Assembly: GCA_025453735.1 (NCBI GenBank)
Contig: JALOPY010000241.1
Span: 1-9,329 of the forward strand
Length of the DNA stretch: 9,329 bases
Origin: a bacterium
GTDB taxonomy: Bacteria; Zhuqueibacterota; Zhuqueibacteria; Thermofontimicrobiales; Thermofontimicrobiaceae
Direction of reading: 5' to 3'
Of this stretch, positions 1 to 6,690 are shown in pieces. A program made the position numbers and the translations under genes. The notes beneath the pieces are model-generated. The model saw only the letters and a list, made by a program, of their open reading frames with translations, was not told where the DNA came from and ran no database searches. Position 1 is the stretch's first letter. Every line of letters starts with the position of its first letter.

Positions 1-226
1 GATAAGAGACCAGGTATTTGAAAAAGCCAAATGGGCTATCGCAGGCAGAATCTCGACTGAGAAACATGGTTCGTTTACCAACATCGATGGTATCGTTCAG
101 CCATTCCGACGGGCGATTAAGGCTGAAGATAATTTTGATGAGCTGACGTTTTTTGTTGATGTTTTAAAGGAGCTTGACATTCAGCCGATTGGGCGGACGG
201 TTGATGAAGTACGGAAATCATTTTAA
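1..226 (+). CDS. nuoG: NADH-quinone oxidoreductase subunit G, C-terminal end (partial)
   Basis: This is an open frame from the window edge (codons begin at position 2) to TAA at 224-226, giving 74 visible residues. Residues 20-33 read EKHGSFTNIDGIVQ, followed by PFRRAI. This resembles the 'EK-G-(T/S)-F-T-N-x-E/D-G-R/x-V-Q' signature of the molybdopterin-oxidoreductase-like C-terminal domain of NuoG, with a helical tail (FDELTFFVDVLKEL) after it. NuoG is the largest subunit of the peripheral arm of complex I and carries several iron-sulfur clusters in its N-terminal part, which lies outside the window. Its position just before nuoH is the standard nuo order and supports the call. The last 25 codons are partly repeated at 870-962, after the inserted gene pair. 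The alternative is another molybdopterin-oxidoreductase-like protein, but the context makes NuoG much more likely. Confidence 0.75.
   Translation, partial: IRDQVFEKAKWAIAGRISTEKHGSFTNIDGIVQPFRRAIKAEDNFDELTFFVDVLKELDIQPIGRTVDEVRKSF
149..208 (+). repeat. Direct repeat, copy 1 (nuoG 3' end); copy 2 at 870-929
   Basis: Bases 149-208 align without gaps to 870-929 (offset 721). By hand count 45 of 60 bases match. In the shared reading frame 12 of 20 residues match, including the run IGRTVDE. The two copies flank the DUF433-DUF5615 pair. Most differences keep residue character (V/I, D/Y, E/Q), which suggests descent from two nuoG coding sequences rather than a recent target-site duplication. Confidence 0.8.
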
Positions 227-262
227 AATTCAATTTAGATTTTTAATTTAAGAGTAGAACTA

Positions 263-496
263 GTGAAAAATTTAACACGGATAACTTTTGATCCCAACGT
301 AATGGGGGGTAAGCCATGTATTCGTGGCTTGCGTGTTACAGTCGGAATGATTGTAGGACTTATCGCTTCAGGATATTCAACGCTTGAAATTCTCAAAGCA
401 TATCCGTATCTTGAAGAAGACGATATCCGTGAAGCACTGAGTTATGCAGCCTGGCGAGTTGAAGAGATGGAATTGCCATTAGTGGTCAGTGCATGA
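263..496 (+). CDS. DUF433 family antitoxin-like protein, cassette 1
   Basis: This 77-residue protein starts at GTG. It carries the DUF433 core: ITFDPNVMGGKPCIRGLRVTV at residues 7-27, then a helical stretch ending in AYPYLEEDDIREALSYAAW at about 46-64. DUF433 proteins are small, predicted helix-turn-helix proteins, usually encoded just upstream of a DUF5615 PIN-like protein. They are treated as the antitoxin and probable autorepressor of that pair; this role is predicted from genome comparison. The stop overlaps the next start as ATGA (493-496), a sign of translational coupling. Only a weak AAGAG-like ribosome site (250-254) precedes the GTG. The gene sits 36 bases after the nuoG stop with no clear promoter, so it is probably read with the nuo message. 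It aligns to the second DUF433 protein in this window with about 32 of 66 residues identical by hand. Confidence 0.88.
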   Translation: MKNLTRITFDPNVMGGKPCIRGLRVTVGMIVGLIASGYSTLEILKAYPYLEEDDIREALSYAAWRVEEMELPLVVSA

Positions 497-867
497 ACAT
501 ATTGATTGATATGAACCTATCGCCTGACTGGGTGGAAGTGTTTGAACGACAAGGTTGGCAATCTTATCACTGGTCAAAGGTTGGTGATCCTCGTGCACCA
601 GATATCATCATTATGGACTGGGCACGAAAAAATAGTTATCTTGTATTTACCCATGATCTTGATTTCGGAATTATTTTAGCAACGACTGGAATAGGCGGAC
701 CAAGCGTCATTCAAGTACGGACCGAGGATATTATGCCCCAAACACTGGGAAATCGTCTGGTTCAGATAATAAAGCAATATGAATCAATGATCAAAAGTGG
801 GGCGCTCATTACGGTGGATGATCGAAAATCTCGTGTGCGTGTTCTACCATTTCAAAAAATGAGTTGA
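493..867 (+). CDS. DUF5615 PIN-like family protein, putative toxin, cassette 1
   Basis: This is a 124-residue protein of normal length for the family. It begins with the typical strand ILIDMNLSPDW, where D6 is the first acidic residue. It continues with APDIIIMDWARKN (D37, D42) and the hallmark VFTHDLDFG (D55, D57), and ends with SVIQVRTED and ALITVDDRKSRVRVLP. DUF5615 proteins have a PIN-like fold related to Mut7-C, and the acidic residues probably bind metal for RNase activity. Toxin activity is inferred from the family's pairing with DUF433, not shown here. The gene overlaps the preceding DUF433 gene by four bases. Unlike the cassette 2 homologue, the frame is intact and all expected acidic residues are present. 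The stop is followed within three bases by a decayed copy of the nuoG 3' end. Confidence 0.87.
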   Translation: MNILIDMNLSPDWVEVFERQGWQSYHWSKVGDPRAPDIIIMDWARKNSYLVFTHDLDFGIILATTGIGGPSVIQVRTEDIMPQTLGNRLVQIIKQYESMIKSGALITVDDRKSRVRVLPFQKMS

Positions 868-869
868 GA

Positions 870-962
870 TTTATTGTTTATATTTTGAAGCAGCTTCGTG
901 TCCATGAGATTGGTCGGACAGTTGATGAAGAAGATTTTTCATTAATCCAGATATTAGATTGA
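870..962 (+). pseudogene. Remnant second copy of nuoG 3' end
   Basis: Read from 870 in the frame ending at TGA 960-962, the sequence gives FIVYILKQLRVHEIGRTVDE and then about ten unmatched residues. The first 20 residues align with the nuoG tail FFVDVLKELDIQPIGRTVDE, encoded at 149-208 (12 of 20 identical). No start codon or ribosome site supports independent expression, and the homology begins only three bases after the DUF5615 stop. The simplest reading is that this is the old nuoG terminus, cut off when the gene pair was inserted upstream of it. The alternative is that the pair and a foreign nuoG end arrived together by recombination. Confidence 0.7.
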
Positions 963-984
963 TCATTCGATTAAGATATCAGAA

Positions 985-990
985 CGAGGA
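985..990 (+). promoter_or_regulatory. Ribosome binding site of nuoH
   Basis: CGAGGA lies six bases before the ATG at 997, and it supports that start for NuoH. It lies after the nuoG remnant and was therefore probably part of the original nuoG-nuoH junction. Confidence 0.7.
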
Positions 991-996
991 AACAGA

Positions 997-2193
997 ATGG
1001 AATCCAGTTTTTTAGGAATTAATACAGTCAATTTTATCACCAGCTTCTTATTAGCCACCGCGGTATTTCTGTTCATGTTTATGATGGGCGCATTGATGAG
1101 CTGGTCGGAACGGAAGCAATCTGCGGTGTTGCAGGATCGAATCGGGGCGAATCGTGCCAGTATCCCTTTGCCTGGCGGGAAAAAATTGGCGTTGTGGGGA
1201 TTCATCAATAACCTGGCCGATGCCATCAAGACATTGGTGAAGGAAGATTTCAAGCCACGAGCATACGATTTTTTGATGTACAACCTGGCTATCTTTTTTG
1301 CCTTTGTTCCTGCCACAATTACCGCCGCTGTCGTTCCGTTCGCAGGCGTTCTGAAACCAGCCGAATTCTTTCAAGCTTGGTATCTGAAATGGATCCCCTG
1401 GCTGCCTGAATTTTTTACCAATAACCTGCCCGATTTCAGCTTTCGGGTACAGGTTGCCGATTTGAATGTGGGACTATTATTCATCTTTGCCATTAGTGGC
1501 TTGAATATCTTCGGCGCCATCCTGGCAGGCTGGTCGTCGAACAATAAATTTTCCATGATGGGCGGAATGCGTGGCGCCTCGCAGATGATCTCGTACGAAA
1601 TCAGCATGGGAATATCGCTATTAGGTTTGATTTTCATTTATCAACAGGTCGATATCTGGGAATTGGTTCAGGCGCAACGGGAGTTAGCCTGGGGCTGGCT
1701 GCCGAAATGGGGCATTTTCTTACAGCCGTTTGCATTTTTCTTATTTCTCTTTGCAGCCATCGCCGAGAACAAACGAATGCCCTTTGATTTACCCGAAGCC
1801 GAGTCCGAAATTATTTCTGGTTACTTCACCGAATACTCTGGCTTTAAAATGCTGCTATTTATGTTCGCCGAATTTATTACCATAGCATTTGTCGCAGTGA
1901 TCGTATCGACACTATTTTTCGGCGGCTACTCTGTGCCCTATCTCATGGCAGATGGATTTCATTGGCCCTGGGGCGGATTTACACAGCTATCCCATGCGAC
2001 AGTGGTGATTATGGAAATATTATCATTTACTTTAAAAGTATTTTTCTTCTGCTGGCTGTTGCAGCAGATGCGCTGGAGTTTACCCAGATTTCGTTACGAC
2101 CAATTGATGAAATTAGGCTGGAAAATATTATTGCCGCTTTCAATTTTAAACCTGATCGTTACTATTGTTATTGTGGCATTGGGAGGTTTTTAA
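997..2193 (+). CDS. nuoH: NADH-quinone oxidoreductase subunit H
   Basis: NuoH (Complex I ND1 family) is the membrane subunit that anchors the peripheral arm and forms much of the quinone chamber. The 398-residue product has about eight membrane segments (near 10-35, 96-117, 158-180, 200-216, 241-257, 284-308, 333-358 and 377-397). Family marks are SERKQSAVLQDRIGANR at 37-53, MISYEISMG at 197-205, ENKRMPFDLPEAESE at 257-271 followed by GYFTEYSG, and LPRFRYDQLMKLGWK at 362-376. The acidic loop around 257-280 lines the quinone site. The protein is longer than the common length of about 325-350, with extra sequence mainly in loops near 121-150, 218-240 and 318-333. A good ribosome site precedes the ATG. 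nuoI follows after one base, so the two are tightly coupled. Confidence 0.97.
   Translation: MESSFLGINTVNFITSFLLATAVFLFMFMMGALMSWSERKQSAVLQDRIGANRASIPLPGGKKLALWGFINNLADAIKTLVKEDFKPRAYDFLMYNLAIFFAFVPATITAAVVPFAGVLKPAEFFQAWYLKWIPWLPEFFTNNLPDFSFRVQVADLNVGLLFIFAISGLNIFGAILAGWSSNNKFSMMGGMRGASQMISYEISMGISLLGLIFIYQQVDIWELVQAQRELAWGWLPKWGIFLQPFAFFLFLFAAIAENKRMPFDLPEAESEIISGYFTEYSGFKMLLFMFAEFITIAFVAVIVSTLFFGGYSVPYLMADGFHWPWGGFTQLSHATVVIMEILSFTLKVFFFCWLLQQMRWSLPRFRYDQLMKLGWKILLPLSILNLIVTIVIVALGGF
2181..2186 (+). promoter_or_regulatory. Ribosome binding site that sets the nuoI start
   Basis: GGGAGG lies inside the last codons of nuoH, eight bases before ATG 2195. This strong site favours 2195 over an in-frame TTG at 2165, which would add ten residues from within nuoH. 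Confidence 0.8.
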
Positions 2194-2194
2194 G

Positions 2195-2755
2195 ATGAGT
2201 TATCAGTTGCCCGACTTTCCTGATATGAACTATTATGATCGCAAGAAACGCACTTTGTTAGATCAGCTATATGTCAAAGAAATTGGAAGAGGCGTCTGGA
2301 TTACTTCAAAGCATCTGTTCCGAAATTTATTCAAATGGCTGACGTTCCGCAAAGGCGGCGTCGTAATCCTTTATCCCGAAGAACAACGACCTGATTTATC
2401 ACCGAACAATCGGGGACGGCATGTACTGGTTCAACGGAGAAATGGCTCACCCCGTTGCGTCGCTTGCCAGATGTGTGCGACGGTTTGTCCTGCTTCATGT
2501 ATTACCATCGAAGCAGAAGAAAGCGACGATGCGATCATTCAAAAACGACCGAAAGTATTTAATATTGATATCAGCCGATGTATCTTTTGTGGCTTCTGTG
2601 TCGAAGCCTGTCCCGTGGATGCCATTCGAATGCTGCCGACCACGGAGAAGCTGGTTGGCTATAATCGCTTCAAAATGATTTATGATCGCGATACGCTGTT
2701 GCATTGGAATCCAGTGGTGAATGATGACGTGGTGCATGGGTATAATCCTATATAA
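2195..2755 (+). CDS. nuoI: NADH-quinone oxidoreductase subunit I (2x 4Fe-4S ferredoxin)
   Basis: NuoI is the peripheral-arm subunit that carries clusters N6a and N6b and passes electrons toward N2 and quinone. The 186-residue product has two typical CxxCxxCxxxCP motifs: C88, C91, C94, C98 (CVACQMCATVCP) and C129, C132, C135, C139 (CIFCGFCVEACP). All eight cluster ligands are present. An amphipathic N-terminal region (about 38-60) fits attachment to the membrane arm. The start at 2195 is chosen because a strong Shine-Dalgarno site lies eight bases upstream and the gene then begins one base after the nuoH stop. Normally nuoJ would follow directly, but here a DUF433-DUF5615 cassette of about 770 bases separates them. 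Confidence 0.97.
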   Translation: MSYQLPDFPDMNYYDRKKRTLLDQLYVKEIGRGVWITSKHLFRNLFKWLTFRKGGVVILYPEEQRPDLSPNNRGRHVLVQRRNGSPRCVACQMCATVCPASCITIEAEESDDAIIQKRPKVFNIDISRCIFCGFCVEACPVDAIRMLPTTEKLVGYNRFKMIYDRDTLLHWNPVVNDDVVHGYNPI

Positions 2756-2821
2756 AACAAACTTCATTCACATGATTATTGATATCTTTTTGGAAGCAAA
2801 CAATAGAATTTGGTTTTAAAA

Positions 2822-3067
2822 ATGGCAACTCAAAATTTATTAGAAAGAATAACAATTGATCCCCATGTTATGGTTGGCAAACCAACCATTCGGGGATTAA
2901 GAATTACTGTCGATCAACTTTTAAAGGCTCTTGCTGCAGGGATTACCAGCAATGAGCTAATTGAGGATTATCCCGAATTACAGCCAGAAGATATTCAAGC
3001 TTCCTTGCTCTATGCGGCCGAATTGGTCAGTGAAGAGCAAGTTTTTAAGATTGCTGAAGGCTTTTAA
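2822..3067 (+). CDS. DUF433 family antitoxin-like protein, cassette 2
   Basis: The product is 81 residues from ATG 2822; an in-frame TTG at 2810 is possible but less likely. The DUF433 core is clear: ITIDPHVMVGKPTIRGLRITV at about residues 10-30, then EDYPELQPEDIQASLLYAAELV at about 48-69. The family is a predicted small DNA-binding antitoxin paired with PIN-like DUF5615 proteins. No good ribosome site is seen and 66 bases separate it from nuoI, without a convincing promoter. It shares about half of its aligned residues with the cassette 1 homologue (32 of 66 by hand). The two are therefore related but not a recent duplication, and the two cassettes probably came in separately. Unlike its partner gene, this reading frame is intact. 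Confidence 0.87.
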   Translation: MATQNLLERITIDPHVMVGKPTIRGLRITVDQLLKALAAGITSNELIEDYPELQPEDIQASLLYAAELVSEEQVFKIAEGF

Positions 3068-3069
3068 TC

Positions 3070-3431
3070 GTGGAAAAAAAACAGCTAAAATTCCTGGTTG
3101 ATGTTGGCATAAGCAAAAAAGTTGAAAATTGGCTTCAAGTCGAAGGTTACAATATAAAAAATGTAAGAGCGATTGATCCTCGGCTGCCTGACGAAGAGAT
3201 ATTGAAAATAGCCGCTACTGAAAATCGGATTGTTATAACAATGGATAAAGATTTTGGTGAGCTGGTATTTAATTCAGGATTAGCACATGCTGGAGTTTGC
3301 TGCTAAGTTTAGATGAAGCAAAATCGGATGAAAAGGTCAGAGTTATCAAATGGATTCTTTCAGAATATTCAGATATGATATTAAATAAATTTTGTGTTTT
3401 TAAAGATGGGAATTTAAGAATCAGAAAATAA
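3070..3431 (+). pseudogene. DUF5615 PIN-like putative toxin, frameshifted, cassette 2
   Basis: The first frame starts at GTG 3070 and gives 76 normal residues. These include FLVDVGIS (D11), LPDEEIL (D41) and VITMDKDFG (D59, D61), the acidic residues expected of the family. It then reads AHAGV and hits TAA at 3304-3306. The expected continuation is in another frame from 3300: LLSLDEAKSDEKVRVIKWIL, then SEYSDMILNKFCVFKDGNLR and IRK, to TAA at 3429-3431. Adding one T to the T run at 3296-3298 restores a protein of 120 residues with the family-typical HAGVLLLSL segment. This is a one-base deletion in a short homopolymer, so it may be a real inactivating mutation or a sequencing error. The start lies two bases after the DUF433 stop. 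If the frameshift is real, the product keeps the acidic residues but loses the last strand and helices. Confidence 0.83.
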
Positions 3432-3511
3432 ACAGGCTATACGATTCTCAATAAGACAAGATTGGCTAATCTAAGAAGAAGAAATTTTTTCTTTGGACTG
3501 AAAATAAAGTG

Positions 3512-3516
3512 AAGGA
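3512..3516 (+). promoter_or_regulatory. Ribosome binding site of nuoJ
   Basis: AAGGA sits eight bases before ATG 3525. It supports that start and shows that nuoJ kept its own initiation signal despite the upstream insert. Confidence 0.65.
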
Positions 3517-3524
3517 AACCATAA

Positions 3525-4076
3525 ATGGATTTCAACATATTAATGTACATCGTTTTTGGAGTTGTCGCCATTGCAGGCGGACTGGTTCTGCTCTTCGCCA
3601 AGCATCCCATCCGTGGTGCCATGGGACTTTTAGCCAGCATGGTGGCACTGGCGGGCATGTACGCCATTCTACAGGCGCATAGCATCGCCATATTTCAGCT
3701 CATCATTTATGCTGGCGCCATTATGGTTTTGATCATCTACTTCATCATGTTGCTGGATATTAAAAGCGAAGATTATTTGAAACCGTTTTCAAAGCTGTTC
3801 TGGATCGGCGCTCCGATTTTAGCCCTGCTCGCCATTTTCTTTATTTATAAATTGTACACCGCCATTGGAGGAAAGCCCAATGCCTTTAGTGATCTCAGCT
3901 CAGTTGCTGCTCCTGAACAATCGGTTCAGGATTTCGGTGGGATAAAAATCTTTTCAAAAAATTTATTAACCAAATATTTGTTCGCCTTTGAATACGTCTC
4001 GACGTTATTGTTCGCTGCCATCGTCGCAGTGATTTCAATAGTTCAACTGGATTGGAAAGGTCGCAAGAATGAGTAA
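3525..4076 (+). CDS. nuoJ: NADH-quinone oxidoreductase subunit J
   Basis: NuoJ (ND6 family) is a small membrane subunit next to NuoH, NuoK and NuoA at the base of the proton path. The 183-residue product has about five membrane segments (near 4-24, 29-50, 53-77, 92-109 and 152-174). The best mark is FQLIIYAGAIMVLIIYFIML at 57-76, the conserved third helix in which a pi-bulge and rotation are linked to coupling in characterised complexes. KHPIRGAMGLL at 26-36 is also typical, and the last helix (FEYVSTLLFAAIVAVISI) matches the family end. The region between about 110 and 150 is a variable hydrophilic loop. The end overlaps the nuoK start by eight bases. Upstream lies cassette 2 instead of the usual direct contact with nuoI. 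Confidence 0.95.
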   Translation: MDFNILMYIVFGVVAIAGGLVLLFAKHPIRGAMGLLASMVALAGMYAILQAHSIAIFQLIIYAGAIMVLIIYFIMLLDIKSEDYLKPFSKLFWIGAPILALLAIFFIYKLYTAIGGKPNAFSDLSSVAAPEQSVQDFGGIKIFSKNLLTKYLFAFEYVSTLLFAAIVAVISIVQLDWKGRKNE

Positions 4077-4401
4077 TCCGCTGACTGATTTTATATTGGG
4101 AGCTGGAGGATTTTTTACCCTCTCGATTATCATTTTATTGTTTGCAATCGGCAGCATCACCTTTATTTTCCGACGCACGCTGCTCCACATGTTAATGGCA
4201 GTCGAGCTGATGCTGAACGCTGTCAATCTGAGCCTGATTTATTTTTCTCGGCTGCACCAAAATCATGACGGGCAGATTCTATCGCTGATGATCTTTGTGG
4301 TCGCTGCCTGCGAAGTGGCATTGGGCATCGCCATTATTGTGCAACTTTTCAAACGAACAGGTACGATCAGTGTTGACGCTTATACTACAGAAAGGGGCTA
4401 A
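4069..4401 (+). CDS. nuoK: NADH-quinone oxidoreductase subunit K
   Basis: NuoK (ND4L family) is a three-helix membrane subunit contributing to the proton channel between NuoJ and NuoN. The 110-residue product is about ten residues longer than common homologues. Helices lie near 14-33, 38-60 and 69-92. The two membrane glutamates essential in E. coli NuoK (Glu36 and Glu72) correspond to E46 in LMAVELMLNAVNL and E82 in AACEVALGIAI. Both are present with the same spacing of 36. The ATG overlaps the end of nuoJ by eight bases, and a strong GGAAAGG (4054-4060) lies eight bases before it. nuoL starts six bases after the stop. This stretch of the operon is compact and normal. Confidence 0.96.
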   Translation: MSNPLTDFILGAGGFFTLSIIILLFAIGSITFIFRRTLLHMLMAVELMLNAVNLSLIYFSRLHQNHDGQILSLMIFVVAACEVALGIAIIVQLFKRTGTISVDAYTTERG

Positions 4402-4407
4402 TGTTTT

Positions 4408-6310
4408 ATGGAAAACAGCCTGATTCTCATCATTGTGATATTGCCTTTGATTGGCGCCGCATTAAATGGAACGGTTGCGGCTGTCAATGCATATAGAAAA
4501 AAAGAAATCTGGGGCGAAAAATTTGCTGGATATTTAGCCTTTTCCACCATTGCGGCATCGTTCATTTTATCGCTCTATGCCGTATTTGTGAAAATGGCAG
4601 GACTGGAAGCGATCAGTTGCACGCCCTATCAATGGATCGTTTCTGGCGGTGTGAATATTAATCTGACCTTCATCATCGATCATCTTTCCTCTGTCATGCT
4701 GCTGGTCGTGACTGGCGTGAGTGCGGTCATTCATTTTTATTCCATCGGCTACATGCACGGCGATGAATCCAGCGTGCGCTATTTTGCTTATCTCAATTTA
4801 TTTGTGTTCGCCATGCTGCTGCTAATTCTCGGTGATTCCATGCCCGTGATGTTCGTCGGCTGGGAAGGTGTTGGTCTTTGCAGCTATCTTTTGATCGGTT
4901 TCTGGTACAAAGAAGAAGAAAAAGCCATAGCAGGCAAGAAAGCGTTTATCGTCAATCGCATCGGTGATTTTGGATTTCTATTGGGCATGTTCTTGATTTT
5001 TGCCAACGTCGGTTCATTAACTATCGCTGAAGTGAATCAATTCTTTCATCATCACAATTCGCTAAACTTTTTCTGGACAAATGCAGCAGCGATTTGTCTG
5101 TTCATTGGCGCCACAGGTAAATCGGCGCAACTGCCGCTGTATGTCTGGCTGCCCGATGCGATGGCGGGTCCCACGCCAGTTTCGGCGCTGATCCACGCTG
5201 CCACGATGGTTACGGCTGATTGCACTGAATGTCGTATTGTGGGTCGGCGCATTGACGGCGATCTTTTCTGCCACTATCGCTCTGTATCAAAACGATATCA
5301 AAAAAGTATTAGCCTATTCCACCGTCAGCCAGTTGGGATTCATGTTCATGGCCGCGGGGGCAGGTGCTTTTGTGATCGCCATTTTTCATTTGATGACCCA
5401 TGCGTTTTTCAAAGCCTGTCTATTTTTGGGATCAGGAAGCGTCATTCACGCGATGGGCGGTCAGCAGGATATTCGCTTCATGGGCGGATTGAAAAAACAC
5501 ATGCCAGCGACTTATACTACTTTTCTATTGGCGACATTGGCTATTGCGGGCTTCCCGCCATTTGCGGGCTTCTTTTCCAAAGATGAAATTTTATGGAATG
5601 TCTTTGCCTCGCATCATGGCAATAAAATTGTCTGGATCATCGGAGCCATTGCGGCGTTGTGCACAGCGTTTTACATGTTCCGTTTGGTTTATCTCACCTT
5701 CTTCGGAAAATTCAGGGGCACGCATGAGCAGGAACATCATCTCCACGAATCGCCAAAGACGATGACCGTTCCGCTCATGATATTGGGCGGACTATCCGTA
5801 ATTGGCGGCTGGATCGGCATTCCCAAATTACTGTCTGGTGGATCAATTCCCAATTTCTTCCATGATTTTTTAGAGCCAGCCGTTTCCAAATACGGACATG
5901 CCGAAGTGGGCCATTACAGTAATGCCACCGAATTTTCACTAATGGGGCTTTCAGTTCTGATCGCTGTGATCGGCTGGTTCCTGGCTCGATCCATGTTTCG
6001 TGAGCTGAAAAAAGACCTGCCTGATCCAGCAAAATATACGGGCATTCAAAAACTATTATGGAATAAATATTGGGTGGACGAGATCTACGATACGATTATC
6101 GTCCGTCCTTTGAAATATTTATCAACGAATATCTTTTTGAATATTTCAGATAAAAAAATTATTGATGGATTTGCTGATGGCTCTGCTTCGGGCTGGAGAA
6201 AGGTATCGAGTCTATTTTCGAATCTACAAACGGGAAATATTCAGGCGTATGGATTTTATATGATTGTGGGGATTGCGGTGGCGGTGATGGTGGCATTGTA
6301 TGTTTTTTGA
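4408..6310 (+). pseudogene. nuoL: NADH-quinone oxidoreductase subunit L, disrupted by an internal deletion/frameshift
   Basis: NuoL (ND5 family) is the distal antiporter-like proton-pumping subunit. The N-terminal part, frame 4408-5217 (270 residues), has E153 in FVGWEGVGLCSYLL, K238 in GATGKSAQLPLYVWLPDAM and H263 in LIHAATMVTA. The frame then turns to nonsense and stops at 5586. The correct frame resumes at 5219 (IALNVVLWVGALTA) and runs to TGA 6308-6310. It includes DIKKVLAYST, HLMTHAFFKA, GFFSKDEIL and the C-terminal NKYWVDEIYDTIIVRPL before the long lateral helix. The segment normally following MVTA (like GVYLIARTHGLFLMTP in E. coli) is absent. Residue spacing against E. coli suggests about 16 residues, hence about 47 bases, are lost. 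Restored length would be about 649 residues, normal for the family. If real, the break falls within a conserved membrane helix and should abolish NuoL. An assembly or read error is also possible. An AAGGGG site precedes the ATG. Confidence 0.93.
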
Positions 6311-6417
6311 TTTGTAACTCTTTGCTTTGATGCGCTCAAAAAAAGCCTTTATCTATGGCTGCGAACGAAAGTGCATAAAGAGTGATAGAATTTTAAACGG
6401 AAGGCTAAAAGCAAAAC

Positions 6418-6678
6418 ATGCCCAGCGTCAGTCAATTTTTTGGAATCGCCATTTATATGTATTTTAATGATCACACACCCCCTCATTTTCATGCAGAATA
6501 TGGCGGCAATGAAGCTTTATATGAAATTGAGACGCTGCGCATTTATGCAGGAAAACTACCACGTCGAGCTCACAACCTCGTCATTGAATGGGCTGACCTC
6601 CATCGTAGCGAGTTGATGGATAACTGGCAGAGAGCACGGCGGGGACTATCTTTGATCGATATCGAACCGCTTGAATAG
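6418..6678 (+). CDS. DUF4160 family protein, putative TA partner
   Basis: This small 86-residue protein has the DUF4160 signature: FFGIAIYMYFNDHTPPHFHAEYGG at residues 7-30, with the conserved DHxPPHFH block, then an RRAHNLVIEWADLHRSELMDNW segment around 49-70. Its molecular role is unknown. The family is very often encoded next to DUF2442, as here, and the two are listed as a predicted toxin-antitoxin-type pair on the basis of gene neighbourhood. The histidine-rich DHTPPHFH block might bind metal, but that is speculation. It lies 107 bases after the nuoL stop, the widest gap in the window. The nearest purine-rich site, CGGAAGG at 6398-6404, is 13 bases before the ATG, longer than usual. Confidence 0.9.
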   Translation: MPSVSQFFGIAIYMYFNDHTPPHFHAEYGGNEALYEIETLRIYAGKLPRRAHNLVIEWADLHRSELMDNWQRARRGLSLIDIEPLE

Positions 6679-6690
6679 GAATTAATAATA

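Noticed and set aside
963..1374. Minus-strand frames opposite nuoH, and similar ones opposite nuoI, nuoL, nuoM and hepT
   Set aside because: They lie opposite well-conserved coding sequence, show no domain motifs, and have no ribosome sites or promoters to support them.
2165..2194. Earlier TTG start for nuoI giving ten more residues
   Set aside because: It lies within nuoH coding sequence and ignores the strong GGGAGG site placed for ATG 2195. The added residues resemble nothing in the family.
5237..6310. A separate NuoL-like gene starting at TTG 5237, distinct from 4408-5586
   Set aside because: The two frames give consecutive, non-overlapping parts of one NuoL. The last 105 or so residues of the 4408-5586 frame are unrelated to the family, so this is one broken gene rather than two.
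6317..6383. Seven-base inverted repeat ACTCTTT/AAAGAGT in the nuoL-DUF4160 gap, considered as terminator or operator
   Set aside because: The arms are 53 bases apart, AT-rich and lack a following T run. This is within chance for such composition.
6311..6417. Promoter-like elements before DUF4160 (TAGAAT at 6386-6391; TTTGAT with 17-base spacing to TTATCT)
   Set aside because: The -10-like box has no matching -35, and the other pair is a poor match at both boxes. Not enough to call a promoter.
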